Source: Viscum album
Taxonomy: Eukaryota > Streptophyta > Magnoliopsida > Santalales > Viscaceae
Length of the DNA: 64,000 nt
Assembly: GCA_963277665.1 (NCBI GenBank)
Contig: OY728143.1
Location: 228,337,591-228,401,590 of the forward strand
Direction of reading: 5' to 3'
Shown here: positions 27,681-40,204 of the stretch, in pieces
Numbering within the stretch: position 1 is the first letter of the stretch
How the letters are laid out: each line of letters opens with the position of its first letter
Notes under the pieces: model-generated
The model's database searches: none
The model's input: only the letters and a program-made list of their open reading frames with translations
What the model was told of the DNA's origin: nothing
Translations under genes and position numbers: made by a program

Positions 27681-29498
27681 ACACTTCTTGGGTAAGACAT
27701 AATAATATCCCCAATTCCATCCTTATCATATAGTAATAGTATCACTCCCCATTCCAACCATTTCTATGTCTTTTTATATATAATTATTTACCCAATGATT
27801 TGGATGTAGGTTTATATTTGACCCATCACATAATGAAAACCATATTTATGAGTACCATAAAATAATAAAAATTAATCATATTAGAATTCATTAAATGAAA
27901 TGGGTTTTATAACAATTTAAACATATAATATCCTATAGTAATGTTACAATATTCATTATCATTTCATCATATCATTACCTGTGAAAAAAAACTGAATCCA
28001 AAATCATCTTTCATATTATATCCTATGAAAATGGAATAATATTCATAAACATAATTACCTAAAAATATTGATCATTGAGATAATCAATATGTAAGGTACA
28101 CTTCTCTCATATCCCCATTAAAAAAAATTCATGGAATCATATATTATATGTAAAGTAATTTTAAAAGTCTACATGGTAAATTTCAATGTTTAAAATAAAA
28201 TTTCTTTGTAAATAATTTTTTTAATGTAAAATATTAAAAAAAATTAATTATTTGTAATTATGCATGAAAAAATATAAAATTATCATAAAAAATTAAAATA
28301 TTTCTTTTGGAAATTATATATTTCACACTGAAAAACTATTTTTAAAAAAATAAGAGATTTCAAAACGGTTTCCTTTTAAAATAACCTCGAGTAATTATAA
28401 TGTAATATTTGTAATTAATTTAAATCAATTTTTGATACATAAAAAAACTAAAATCCATTTTATGGAAAATGAGATAAATGTTTAATTTTAAAAGAAATCT
28501 TTTAAAACATTTTTAGAATTCATGGGTTTAGAAGAAAATGTATTTCATCAATAAGAGGGAAATACTGTCGGATTTTCCGTAAAAATTCATAATTATATTA
28601 TGTACCAAATATGGTAAAATTGGTACCAATATAATAATATATCATGAATACATAGAGGAGACAAAAACTCATGATAATTCATTAGAGTTAGATCAGGATA
28701 TTTAATCCTTCTATTTTTAAAATTAAGCAACCCTGATAACCAATGAGAATGTCACATAAATTCTTTACCACATTAGTTACAAAGATTCATACCCCCCAAA
28801 AAGGATTAAAAAATATAGAAACATAAAATATCATGAGAATTATTAAATTCATGAAATAAAATTTCCAATGTGTTTTATATAAACCTCAGAATTGAAAATA
28901 AGTTTATAACATAACAATTGTATCAATGAATGAAAATTGATAAAAAATTTACTATATAGATTTCTTAAAATTCGAACTGTAATCCTCGTGAATGAGTGAA
29001 CCGAATATTAATATAAAATTACCAAAAAAAGATAAGATAATTACAATAAAATATAGTCATGGTATTTATATACACCATATAGAAGATTGAGGTTATGAAT
29101 ATAGCATGTTTCTCACAAAAGTAAAAAGTGATACAGAAACCCCTTACCCTATGTTTTACTCTGATTATCCTGATTTAAAATTCCAATATAATATATATAA
29201 GTTAATTAAATATAAATTCAAGAACCACATATATATATATAATTCCATGTATTATTTTATTGTGACATTATATTACCAATTTATTAATAATTCCACGTTA
29301 ATGTTATTTTATCATAAGAACCATTTTGACTTTTGTACATTTTTTGAATTTGAATTTTTGGGCCTATTATAAAGATCATGATTTCAAAATATCGAGATTG
29401 AAAACCAAGATATAAATATTTTATATGTACTCATTATTTTTTATCATAATAATTTGTAGAATTTATTAAAAGGAAATGAAATTCGTTGTTCACAGAGA

Positions 29499-29850
29499 GG
29501 GTATGTAATTCATACACATGAATGATTATTCAATTTAGTTATTATATTGAATATAATAAAATAAAATTATATACACCTATATGTTATCATTATAGATTTA
29601 TTTTTTTGACATATATATCACATATTTTTATTAAAATCATTATTATTAAATTACATGTTAGTTATTAATGAATCACATCATTTTGGTGAGGTGGTAGTAT
29701 ATTATACACATAAACGACATTATCGTATTCCTAGAAATTGGAAAACATAATGTATCTATTATATAATAATTCCATATCAAAAATAAAATAAGATATATAT
29801 AGTATGTGTATTCTCATCGTTAAGAGTTGGTAATTGAAAAATGAATGATA
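29499..29850 (-). repeat. Triplicated LTR module, element B right LTR
   Basis: Anchors at 29500 (ggtatgtaattcatacac), 29693 (ggtagtatattatacac) and 29830 (ggtaattgaaaa). The second copy carries the full 'atcacatcattttggtgagg' context. Confidence 0.55.
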
Positions 29851-30221
29851 TTGGTTTGTGATATGGATGTACTCCATATATATGAAATATTATTTTGTAA
29901 TCAGTTTATTCTAATTATGTTTGGATCTAGGTAGTACCCGTAGAATAAATAAATATCAGTATATTTATGATTTTAATTTTATTATGTTTGAAAGATATAG
30001 AACTAATTTAATGTTTTGCAGAGAGAAAAAATACCAAAAAGTTCTTTCCTGAATGTTACCTCCTCTTCTATTATCTCTATTTTTTCACCAAGGACATTCC
30101 TTTTTTTTATTTTAGAGAAAATTAACGGCTATATGATTATGTGAGTGAATTATAAAGTGACTGGGTTGGTATTTGTTAAAATAATTGGTATTAAGACGTG
30201 AGATAGGGGATAGAGAGAATA

Positions 30222-30230
30222 TTTTTATAA
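30222..30230 (-). promoter_or_regulatory. Candidate TATA box, element B right LTR
   Basis: The minus strand reads TTATAAAAA between 'cccatccc' and 'tattctctctatcccc'. It is the partner of the block at 23288. Confidence 0.35.
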
Positions 30231-32199
30231 GGGATGGGAGTGGAAATATTGTCATTTTATTGATAGAGAGGATTACACTAACATTTTTAACATGTAAAGT
30301 GTAAAATTCCTTTTTAATGGAATAACTATTCTTTATATTGTACATGATACACCACAATGTGTATAAGTGAAAAAAAACCAATATTTAAATTTTTTCATTA
30401 AAACCTCACTATTAGATTAGAGAGAATTAATATTATTAACAAAATACAGTTTACACATGTACATATAATTAAATATTTGTTGAAAATTTAATTATAAATT
30501 AATTTAAACCCCATTTTTAAATAAAATTAATGATTTTCATAAAAAAAATTTAAAATAAGAAAGATTGTTTTATACTAATAAATAAAAAACCAAGTCTTCT
30601 TAGATTGTTATTGATATATATATAATATTAATTCCAATGATTAAGATTTATTTTATGTGTTTTCTATAAATTATATATGAAAAAATCCAATTCTACCAAT
30701 AAATGAAGTATTACTAAAAAATGTCAGCTTTCTTCCAATTGACAGGGAACCTATTTAAATTCTTGTTATTGTAATTTTCATAAATTATATTTGAAAAAAT
30801 AAACATCTTCATTAGATGCGTGGAATCAAAATATACTTTGGTAATTTTTTTAATTTCCCTATTATGATTCATTTTTTGATGAATAGTGAAAAAATAGTGT
30901 ATTTTAATTTAAATATTTTTTTCATCAAACATACCTATATTCATAAATAATTTATTTTTTTGTTTTAAATATTAATTAGAACATTTTTTATAATTTCATA
31001 AAATTTATTTTATTGAATTCAATTTTACTTTGAAATTAGATATAAATTCTATGTGAACATTGAATGTTTTACTTTAAAAAATATTTTCTTATTCAATAAA
31101 AGATATTTATATTTAATTAATTTATTATAATTATTGTATTTGAAATTATAAAAATTGGATTCTATATTAGGATTCATAAGGTTTGTTTTTTGTAAACATG
31201 ACCATTTAATTTGTACACACTATTAATAGAAACATAATGTTTTATTTTTGGTACCACATTGAATAGTAAAACATGTAATTAAAAGTTAAAATATCATTAT
31301 AAATATAATATAAATTCCCTGACAAATGTCATAATATTATTTTATTAGTTACGGTCAACATGTAAAATCCTAGTTCTAAGTTATGTCCTTTGGAAGCCAC
31401 ATGGGAGTGATTATGGCAATTATTACTTTTTATTTTAATTAAAGACAATGATTTCGTAGTCATGTCTCTCATTAGAATAACTATTTTAAAAAGGGTTCAT
31501 ATAAGTTGTATCATGTACTATAAATATATTTTATAAATATAAAATTATTACCTATATCATGGTAATTTATTTATAAATTTTAGGAAATAAATAATTTAAT
31601 TAAATGATGACACAATGTTAATGAAGTAATTCCTTTGTTAATAGAACAGTAAAATCAATGATATCCAAAATATTATAATAAATAAAATTTTCCTTAATTT
31701 ATTCTATCCATAAATTTAATTTATTTCTTTGATGTGTCACCAATATGTTAAAATAGTTTGTTAAACTATATCATGATGTTATGATATATTTAAAATGCCA
31801 TCAATTTAATAGTATCAAAATTGAAAATAATGGTATTTTAAATTATAAAATATTATATCGAATGTGATAAAATTTATAAAATTACAATATTCAATAACTT
31901 AGTTTTAAAAAGTTTTAAAAAATATTAAATGTCACTATAATTGGTCTTTTGGAATGTCATGGTATTTATATTGACCCTAAAATTGTAAATTACATAATAA
32001 AATGCTAAGAGTTAAAAGGGTAAAAATGTATATGAATTAAAAAAGATATTCAAAAGCTTTCTACATTCATTGGATGATTAGATTTTTACCAATCGTCATT
32101 CTATCACTGAATTTAATAAATTATGACCCATTCTTAATAGAAAAACGATCAATATTAATTTAATATTATAATTAATTCCAGGATTTCCCAAACCCTATC

Positions 32200-32207
32200 T
32201 TATAAAA
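32200..32207 (+). promoter_or_regulatory. Candidate TATA box, element C 5' LTR
   Basis: TTATAAAA follows 'ccctatc' and lies about 350 bases before the triplicated module, the same layout as in B on the other strand. Confidence 0.35.
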
Positions 32208-32544
32208 TGAATTACTTCTTATCATTTAATAATAATTAGAAATCATTTGGGTGAGGCCATTATATGCTATATATAATTCTGAAAATCTATCCCCATATTA
32301 TTATGTCATAATTTTATATATAAAATCATCCTTATATGTGTTAAGGTTTTAATCGAAGGTGATCATCCAATGGAATGCTCAAATTTTTAATCAAGTGTAT
32401 CTCATTTATTACTTCTTACACTTCTTTAAAATATTATTCATCCATGATGGTATAAGATATTAAATATCCTAAATATAATAAAATTTTAGTATGATAATAT
32501 CACCACCTAAATCTATATCCACTTATATAAAATTGGAAACCAAT

Positions 32545-32990
32545 TAATCATTCTTGCATTTGTGTGAATTATCACCTTCACGAAATGATATAATTCATTA
32601 TCCTTTACGTCTCTCAAGATTGGATACAATAATGGAATTGGTGAATATATAAATATGATATTAATAAAATATTTACCACTATAATAATATAAATACATCA
32701 ATTACATTCCTACCTTCCATCAATATAAAATTGATAACATCGTTCATATGTACGTGTGCATTATCTGCTCCACAAAGAGATGTTATTTATTTTTCTCCCC
32801 CTCATAACAATTATGATATATATAAGTATATATAAATAATTAATATTATATTTAAGATTTTATAATAATTATATTAATATAAAATAATAATTATTTGGTT
32901 CCCAAATGATCAATGGAAAATGGGAACATTACTTATGTGTACCTATGTCCTATTGTCTCCATTAATATAAAGTTGTTCATTTTTCATAAC
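32545..32990 (+). repeat. Triplicated LTR module, element C 5' LTR
   Basis: Three units with anchors at 32557, 32745 and 32932, spaced 188 and 187 bases. The module is in reverse complement relative to B and F, as expected because C lies on the other strand. Unit 2 keeps 'gataacatcgttcatatg' and 'gttatttatttttc'. Confidence 0.65.
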
Positions 32991-34443
32991 CATAAATTAA
33001 TTTTTTAATATAAATGTATAAATAATGTCAAAATGTTATTTTAATTTCATAAATATTATTCTATATGTAATTTACTAATAAAACATTTTGGATATATTTA
33101 TCAAACTATGTCACTTTTGACTAATGTACAGATTATCATCAAAACAAACGATGAAAACATAAATAATTAAGGAATTTTTAAAATATGGTGATAAGAGATA
33201 TAAATGGAATATTTAAATTTGAAATGTTTATAAAGCAACAAAATAATTATCTTATATTTATTATTCAATAATATAACGAACATACTTTATGAATCATATT
33301 CTAGGTAAAGGACTTCGTCTAAATCTACTTTCATTGAGGAATGTTTTGATGTTATACACCATAATTTTTTGAGGTGTTTAAAAAAACATTTGAATTTTAT
33401 TTATATTAAATGTTTTTCAAAAAAGAAGTGCCTTTATACTATTAGATTCACTTTCATTACAAATGAAAATATGAATTTTTTTAACGTATACGATGACAAT
33501 GACTTCTCCACCACTGTGTTTATTACATGATATTTGGATTCCACTACATGGCTTCATATTTTTAAAATAAAAAGAAATAAATTATTCACTTTTAATTTTA
33601 TTTTTGTATTTAAAATGTTTTTGGATATTGATTTATTATTTCAATACCATTAAATTATATAATGGGAATGAAAATGAAATTTTATGACTGAAATATTGAA
33701 AATTACAATATTTTATGTGTTATGATTGTATAATGGTATATGGAAATTTGATGGGTGGTTACATGATAAAATAAGGTAGGTTGGTTCTATGGTAAAAATG
33801 AATTGGTGGTTATTTTATAAGATCCAATTAATTTGGTACGAACATCGAGCCTATAATTATTTCATTGGTAATAGTGAAATTTATGTAAGTTCACCACATG
33901 GTTATTCCATTTTTATATAATTATATCCCAAGTTTCCATTATGTGTTATATATTCCTGATATGGGTTTTATGGTAATATTATTATTCAAAAATTGTAATA
34001 AATAATTTATTGTGTATAGTACTTACTAATTCATAATGGTCAGTAATATTTCATTATAATAATGTATTAATGGAATACTTATTTTTTGAAGAGTAACAAT
34101 TTTCCTTCTCTGGTTACCACTAACATTGATTTTCATATTTATCTCATGTCTTAAATATTTTACAAAATATTTTAGGGAGGATAGGGGAATGGATTGGATC
34201 GAGGGGAAATTGTGAAGTTTGAACATGAAATGAAATCATGTTCCATTTTTTAAACAATTTTCATTTTATTAGTGAAATATATATAGTTTGAAGTGCCCAT
34301 TTTTTATTTCAATAGTTTTATTATATATGATTTATCGCATAATTATCTAATCTTGTAAAATTAATAATATCCACAATGTTAAATAATGTAATATTATCAA
34401 CATAACTCATGATTATGTAATTTTTACATCCGAGGGATTATAA

Positions 34444-34457
34444 TTTGAATTAGAGGA
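34444..34457 (+). other. Element C primer-binding site candidate
   Basis: ATTTGAATTAGAGG directly after the 5' LTR resembles TTTGGTATCAGAG after G-to-A and C-to-T change. Confidence 0.4.
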
Positions 34458-36045
34458 GGTTTAGACAACATTCGAGATTAAGTTGTATTCTTCAATGATT
34501 TATATATCACGATGGGTATTTAAATTTCAGGATGTTAATATGTTTTATATCATTGATAGACGTTTTTAGGCAATATTTTTTAAAATTTTAAGGTGATTAA
34601 TGTTAATTATGGATACATATTTTTTTGAAAATATGGGTTATTACATCATGGTAAGAGAAATAAAAGGTATAAGACAAATGTTGAGGATTAAAATTTATTG
34701 TGATTTTTATTACATTAAAATATTTTGAGAGTGTTATATGAATTAAATAGTTATAGAAAAAGGAAAGATCCCACATTTGGTGGAGACCTTTCATGTTTGG
34801 AAAGGCTGTGGGAATTTAACGCATAACTGATTGGTGATATGGGTGCATCCCCTACCACTAGCCTATGTAAAGGCTCGTGATAGTATGACTTTTTAATTTT
34901 AAATAAATTAGTTTATGTATGAATAATATGTTTATTTTGGTATCATATATTTTATGAAATTGAGAACCATGGTTTTTGAAAACTTTTGGGTTAGTAAGTG
35001 ATTAATATTGTATTAAAAGACGATCAATGTTTTATAAATACTATAATATTATTGTAAATTAAATAATATTGAATTATAATTGAAAATATATTATTTAGTT
35101 ATATTTTTTATGAATATTTGATTTAGTTGTGGACTAATGTTGATTATGTTTTTTTTATTGAAATGATTATTATAACATGGAGAATTTTGGATTATGGAAA
35201 TTACATTTTGGTAAGATACATAAAGAGTAATTGTTTTTATTTTTAGATAAATGAAAAAAGTTATATTCGAAGACTATATAGTCAAATTATTATAAATTTT
35301 GGATTCAATTTTATTTTTATTATTGTTAGGATTTTTAACGCCAGTTGTTTTTTTGATAGTATATGTTGAAATTTGTTTATTATTGTTAAATTATGGATAT
35401 TTAACAATTTTTTCATCATATAAGGTTCATTATATTTGGAAATTGTCTTATCATATACAAATTTTTTTTGTTTTGGTTAATGTTTAATGATGGGTGATAT
35501 ATAAAATTAATCATTGTTGGATTATTTGATTCTCTATAAGTTGATTATAGTAGTACAATAATTGATCTTGAATACTCAGTGTTTGATGTAAAAGATGAGT
35601 TTTTGGTGGAAATAGATTGTTGGATAAATATATTCATATAAAATAAGTATATTTCCTCATGATACTAGTCCATGTAGTAATATAATTCCACAATTCAATG
35701 AAAATAATCTTACAAGAGAAATGTTTTATGTTTACTTTTTCTATAGTGAAATCAAATACCATTTAAACAGTGAAATTTTTTTGGTGGAATGAATTTTAAT
35801 ATTCTCTGGAAAATGTTTCATATCACTATACATTCAATATTCATGGATAGATTTTTCTTTTATATAAATGTTTCCTACATAAAATCTTAGTATTATTTAT
35901 CTCTAGCTAACTTCATACTTACATTCATTTCTTTTAATGTGGTAGATTTATTAATCCTTCTTCTGATATGTGATTGCAATAATGGAATTTCTTAAATTCA
36001 TACCATATTAAATGACCAAAAATTCAAATTTTGTTGATACAATTT

Positions 36046-36058
36046 CCAATGGGGGTTA
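36046..36058 (+). other. Element C polypurine tract
   Basis: CCAATGGGGGTTA precedes TGTAACATGTC, closely resembling the GGGGGTACAA-TGTAACACCC junction of element A. Confidence 0.65.
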
Positions 36059-36381
36059 TGTAACATGTCATGATTTTAAACAGAAACACTATGTTCAATA
36101 GTGAACATGAGAATCCAATAAAATGATAAGAAAACAACTAAATAATATCTTACCTTACCAATAAAACATGGATGTTATAATGTTGGGAATGAAAACAGTT
36201 AACTAAATATAGTTCACACAAGTAGATCTAATTGTTTCAATGCTAAAAAATTAACTAAAAATGAATGTAAAAAACATTTTTAAAAAAATATAAATTACTT
36301 TTTTGAAAAAATATTTAAATATTCCCATGTGTAATTTATTCCTAATAAATAAAGAAATCTCACTTTTAGATTATTAATGAA

Positions 36382-36408
36382 ATATATATATATATATATA
36401 TATATATT
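36382..36408. repeat. (AT)n microsatellite inside element C 3' LTR
   Basis: About 13 AT units. The matching position in the 5' LTR (about 30613-30624) is shorter, showing expansion or loss since insertion. Confidence 0.9.
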
Positions 36409-38314
36409 ATTCATTAAAAACTTTAATATTAATTTTTTGTGGTTTCTAGAAATTATATAAGAACAAATCCATCTATAAAAAAATATGTATTTCTAAAAAA
36501 TGGCATTTTTTCTACCTTTTGATAGGAAAATTATTTTATATCGATTTATTAAAATTTTATAAATTATATTTCGAAAAATAAAATTCTTATTTGGAAGTGG
36601 GACAACAAAAATAGTTTTTTAAATTTTTTGTATTTTTCTGATATGACTCGTGTTTTTATGAATAGTGATAAAAATAATGTATTTTAATTAGAACTAGTTT
36701 TTCATGAAAATTATTTAAATTGATAAATTATATATTTGAATGGTTTTAAAGTATAATTTTATTTTTTAGTTTTTATTTTATCTAATTGTGGTCATTGAAA
36801 TCAATTTCACATTGAAATTGGATATAAAAACGATGTGAACTTTTAAACATTTTACTTTAAAATTTTGTTTTCATATTCTATCAACGAGATGAATTTGTAA
36901 TTAATTTCTTCCAATTAACTATTTTTATTTTGAAAAATGGAATACCTATTTTGAATAATAAGGTACATATTGTTTAAATTATTTAAATTGTTTACTTTTA
37001 TTTTTAGACAATATTAATAACAAAATAAATAATTATTTTTACACACACGATTAAAGGTAAATTGGATAATTAAAAGTTCAAATAAAATTATAAATATTAT
37101 AAAACATTAGTAAAACTTATCCTAATTTTATTATATGAGTTATTTGTGGCCAATAAAATCCATGGTCATAAATTATGGCCTCTAGAAACATCTTGGGATT
37201 GATTATGAAAAATATAACAAAGATGTGAAAATCATGTATCTCATATATATAACAATGATTTAATGGGATATATAAGTTATATATTAATCTATAAAAATTA
37301 TTTAGGAATATAACACTACTAATTACATCATGGTAATTTATTAATTATTAATCATAAATACATAATTAAATAAAATGGTTATAAAATGGTGTTATATTAA
37401 TTGCTTCCATAACGGAAGAGTCAAATAAATTATAATAAAAATATTATAATATTGAAAATATTGCCTATTATTCCCATAAAATAATTTTTTGGAAGTATTT
37501 TACAATTTAATTATGTGTTAAAATAGTATTTTCAACTATATAATTATGTAATGATATTTTTTAAAAGTCATAAATTGAATAGTGTCAAAACTGGAATTAT
37601 AAATATTTTAAAATATAAAATGTTTTATTAAATGTAATAAAATTTCCCAAAATTAGATATTTTGACTAGTAGCTTTAATAATTTAAAAAAATCATAAATT
37701 ACTCATTTATTTGTTTTTTTTAATATTATGGGTATTATATTGATAATCAATTTGTTAATTATATAATTAAATTTTAAGAGTTAAAAGGATTAAAACAAAA
37801 ATGAATAAGTTTGATAAACATTTTTCAAAACGTTTATAATATTTATTGGATGATTATATTAACACACATATTCATCATACCATCCAAATAAATCCGTTTG
37901 GACACATTTGGAGATGAATAATAATTTAAATTAATGTTATATTTTTAAGAATTTCAAGAGTGTGCCTCCTCTCTCAAAAAGGGCACTAATTGTTATCATT
38001 TATTCACTCTCTAAAACTATTTTGGTATGGAAATAATCTAATAAAATAAATTCCACAAATATATCCACACATTCCTGAGGAATTATTTTATGAATAAAAA
38101 ACTTTCTAGAGATCTTAAGGTGTTCATCAATGGTGGTCACCCAAGGTAAAGGTATTGTTTTTAATCAACTATTTTTATTTTATTTTTTCATCCACTTAAT
38201 TCAAATATTTTTCAACCATAATGGAATAAGAACTCCAATATCCTCTATATATCATGATTTTATTATCATAATATCATCACTTATATCTATCTTCACTTCA
38301 ATAAATAGTAAAAA

Positions 38315-38760
38315 AATTAATCATTTGATCGTATGGGTAAACTATCACCATCAAAAACCAATATAATTCATTTTTCATTACCTTCTCTCAATAATTTTTA
38401 TATTGATGGAATTATTCATTATATATGATATTAATGAATTATTTATTTCTATAGGAAAATTTTAAAGAAATTATTTTCTTACCTTCCATGCACATAAAAA
38501 TGAAAACATCATTAATGTGTATGTGTAAACTATCACTTCCATGAAACGATGTTGTTCATTTTTCTTACCCACATCACATGTATGATATATAAGTATATAT
38601 AATTTATTGACATGATATTTAAGACTTTATGATCATTATTTAATGGTAAAAAAATAATTAATTTATTTCATTAATGATCAATGAAATATGGGAATGTTAC
38701 TAATGCGTACGTACAACATTCCATCTCAATTATTGTATAATTGTTCATTTTTCATAACCA
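38315..38760 (+). repeat. Triplicated LTR module, element C 3' LTR
   Basis: Anchors at 38328, 38513 and 38702, spaced 185 and 189 bases. Each is followed by an aactatcac-like core and a 'gttcatttttc'-like tail. Confidence 0.65.
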
Positions 38761-40204
38761 TCCATGAGTGGACTGATGGAAAAGTATAATTAATGTATAA
38801 AATTTATTATTATGACATGAATATTATTATTTAGGGAATTTATTAATATTCTCTTTGGCTATAGATATCATATCAATACATTTTGAAATTATATACCGAA
38901 TATCATCAAAAACATCGGATGTGAATATCAATAATTAAGTTATTGTGATAATATAGTGATAAGGGACATATAAGGAATAATAAACAGGGAAATGGTTCTT
39001 AGGAAATAAAAAATTGAATTAATTTGTTTAAGAAGATAAATAACATACGTGGTGAATTGACCTTTATTTAAAAGACATCATCTCAATCACCATTCATTGA
39101 GGCTTATTTGGATGATATACAATATCTTACTTTTTGATGTGTTTAAAAAACCCCAGTGACCTTTTAATTCTACAGAATATTTTCCAAAAGGAATATTTTT
39201 ACATGTATTGTTTTCATTTATTTATAAACAAAAAAAAAAGAATGTTTTTAATGTATATGGGGTTATCTACTTATTTTCAACTATGACCAGTATTTGATAT
39301 GTTTAATTTTTTATAATACCAAATGTTTTTAAAGAAAAATAAATAACCTATTCCATTTTTTGGGTAAAGTTTTTTGAATTTTTTTTAAATGTTATTATTA
39401 TTTGAATAATTTTAAATGATTTCTTATTATTTCATTTTACATTTTCTGAGTGAAATGTTGAAAAGATTAATATCCATTATGTTATGATTATATAATACAT
39501 CTTGGAATGTTGATTGTATGTTACGTGATAACCCAATGATGAGTGGTTCCATGATAGTCCACAAAAGGGTGGTAATATTATAACATCTAATTCATTTGGT
39601 ATGGAAGTTGACCATATAGTTTTTCTATTTGTAAATGGGATATGTTTGGAATTCAACCACATGGTTAATAAATTTAAATATAATCATTTCCCAAGTAACA
39701 TTTATTTGTCATATATTATTACTATGGGGTTTATGGTAATATTATGATTACAAAAAATATAATCATAGTGTTTTTTAGGGAAATTATTTACTACTCCTTA
39801 AAGTTGAAAATTATTATTTTATGATAATATATTCTTTGATGACATATTTTCACAATACTTATAGTTTTATTTTTTTTTGTATCGCTTAAGAATATTTTTA
39901 TTACAATACAATGTTTTAAATTTTTTATGATATATTTAAGTGAGGATAGAGACAAGGATGGGATGAAGGAAAAATTTTGATGTTTTAACATGAAAACAAA
40001 CTATGATTCACTATTAAAAAGTTTTTGTTTTATAAAAGAAGTTGATATTATTGGATGTGACCACATTATATTTGTATGGTTTTTATGTATCAGTTATGGA
40101 ATAATTCTCTGTAGATCTAAACATAAAAATATCCTCAATGTGAAGTAATGTAAAATTCTGGACATAACTCTAGCTTTTGTATCGTGTATGGTCTGGTACT
40201 TACA

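Larger units (their letters stand above)
26762..30292 (-). repeat. Element B 5' LTR, segment 1 (left of element C)
   Basis: Collinear with 19884 to about 23362 of the left LTR. Matching stops at 30292, where element C begins, and resumes at about 40205. Confidence 0.65.
30293..34443 (+). repeat. Element C 5' LTR (about 4.15 kb)
   Basis: Partner of 36059-40204. Clear matched blocks: 30449 with 36211, 30603 with 36371, 30720 with 36495, 31390 with 37165, 32380 with 38140, 32745 with 38513, 32932 with 38702, and 33890 with 39653. The end is placed at 'ggattata', aligned with 'ggtacttaca' at the other LTR end. Confidence 0.7.
34444..36058 (+). mobile_element. Element C internal region (1.6 kb, non-coding)
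   Basis: Between primer-like site and polypurine tract. The only open frames are short; 35299-35487 encodes a Leu/Val/Ile/Phe-rich 62-residue peptide expected from T-rich DNA. No gag-pol motif was recognised. The sequence at 34800-34890 ('cccctaccactagcctatg') is less AT-rich but was not identified. Confidence 0.55.
30293..40204 (+). mobile_element. Element C: large-LTR, short-internal element (LARD-like) nested in element B
   Basis: Two collinear LTRs, 30293-34443 and 36059-40204, sit at a constant offset of about 5766. They start TGTAAAGTG and TGTAACATGTC. A polypurine tract (AATGGGGGTTA) precedes the second LTR and a primer-like site follows the first. Matching between the LTRs of B stops at the left end of C and resumes at its right end. 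Flanks 'taaca' (30288-30292) and 'taaag' (40205-40209) may be a decayed 5-bp target duplication. The internal region of 1.6 kb has no coding domain, so it must have depended on other elements. Confidence 0.7.
36059..40204 (+). repeat. Element C 3' LTR (about 4.15 kb)
   Basis: Starts TGTAACATGTC after the polypurine tract and ends near 'ggtacttaca'. Length agrees with the 5' LTR to within a few bases. Confidence 0.7.

Noticed and set aside
34178..34250. Direct similarity of 'gggaggatagggg' in element C to blocks at 23275, 30200 and 60205
   Set aside because: Strand logic and distance to the triplicated module pair those blocks with the C-rich sequence near 32190 and 37970 in reverse complement; the direct match is probably purine-rich coincidence.
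35299..35487. Hydrophobic 62-codon frame as a small membrane protein
   Set aside because: The T-rich DNA of element C's internal region alone explains the Leu/Ile/Val/Phe content; there is no conserved start context and no partner.
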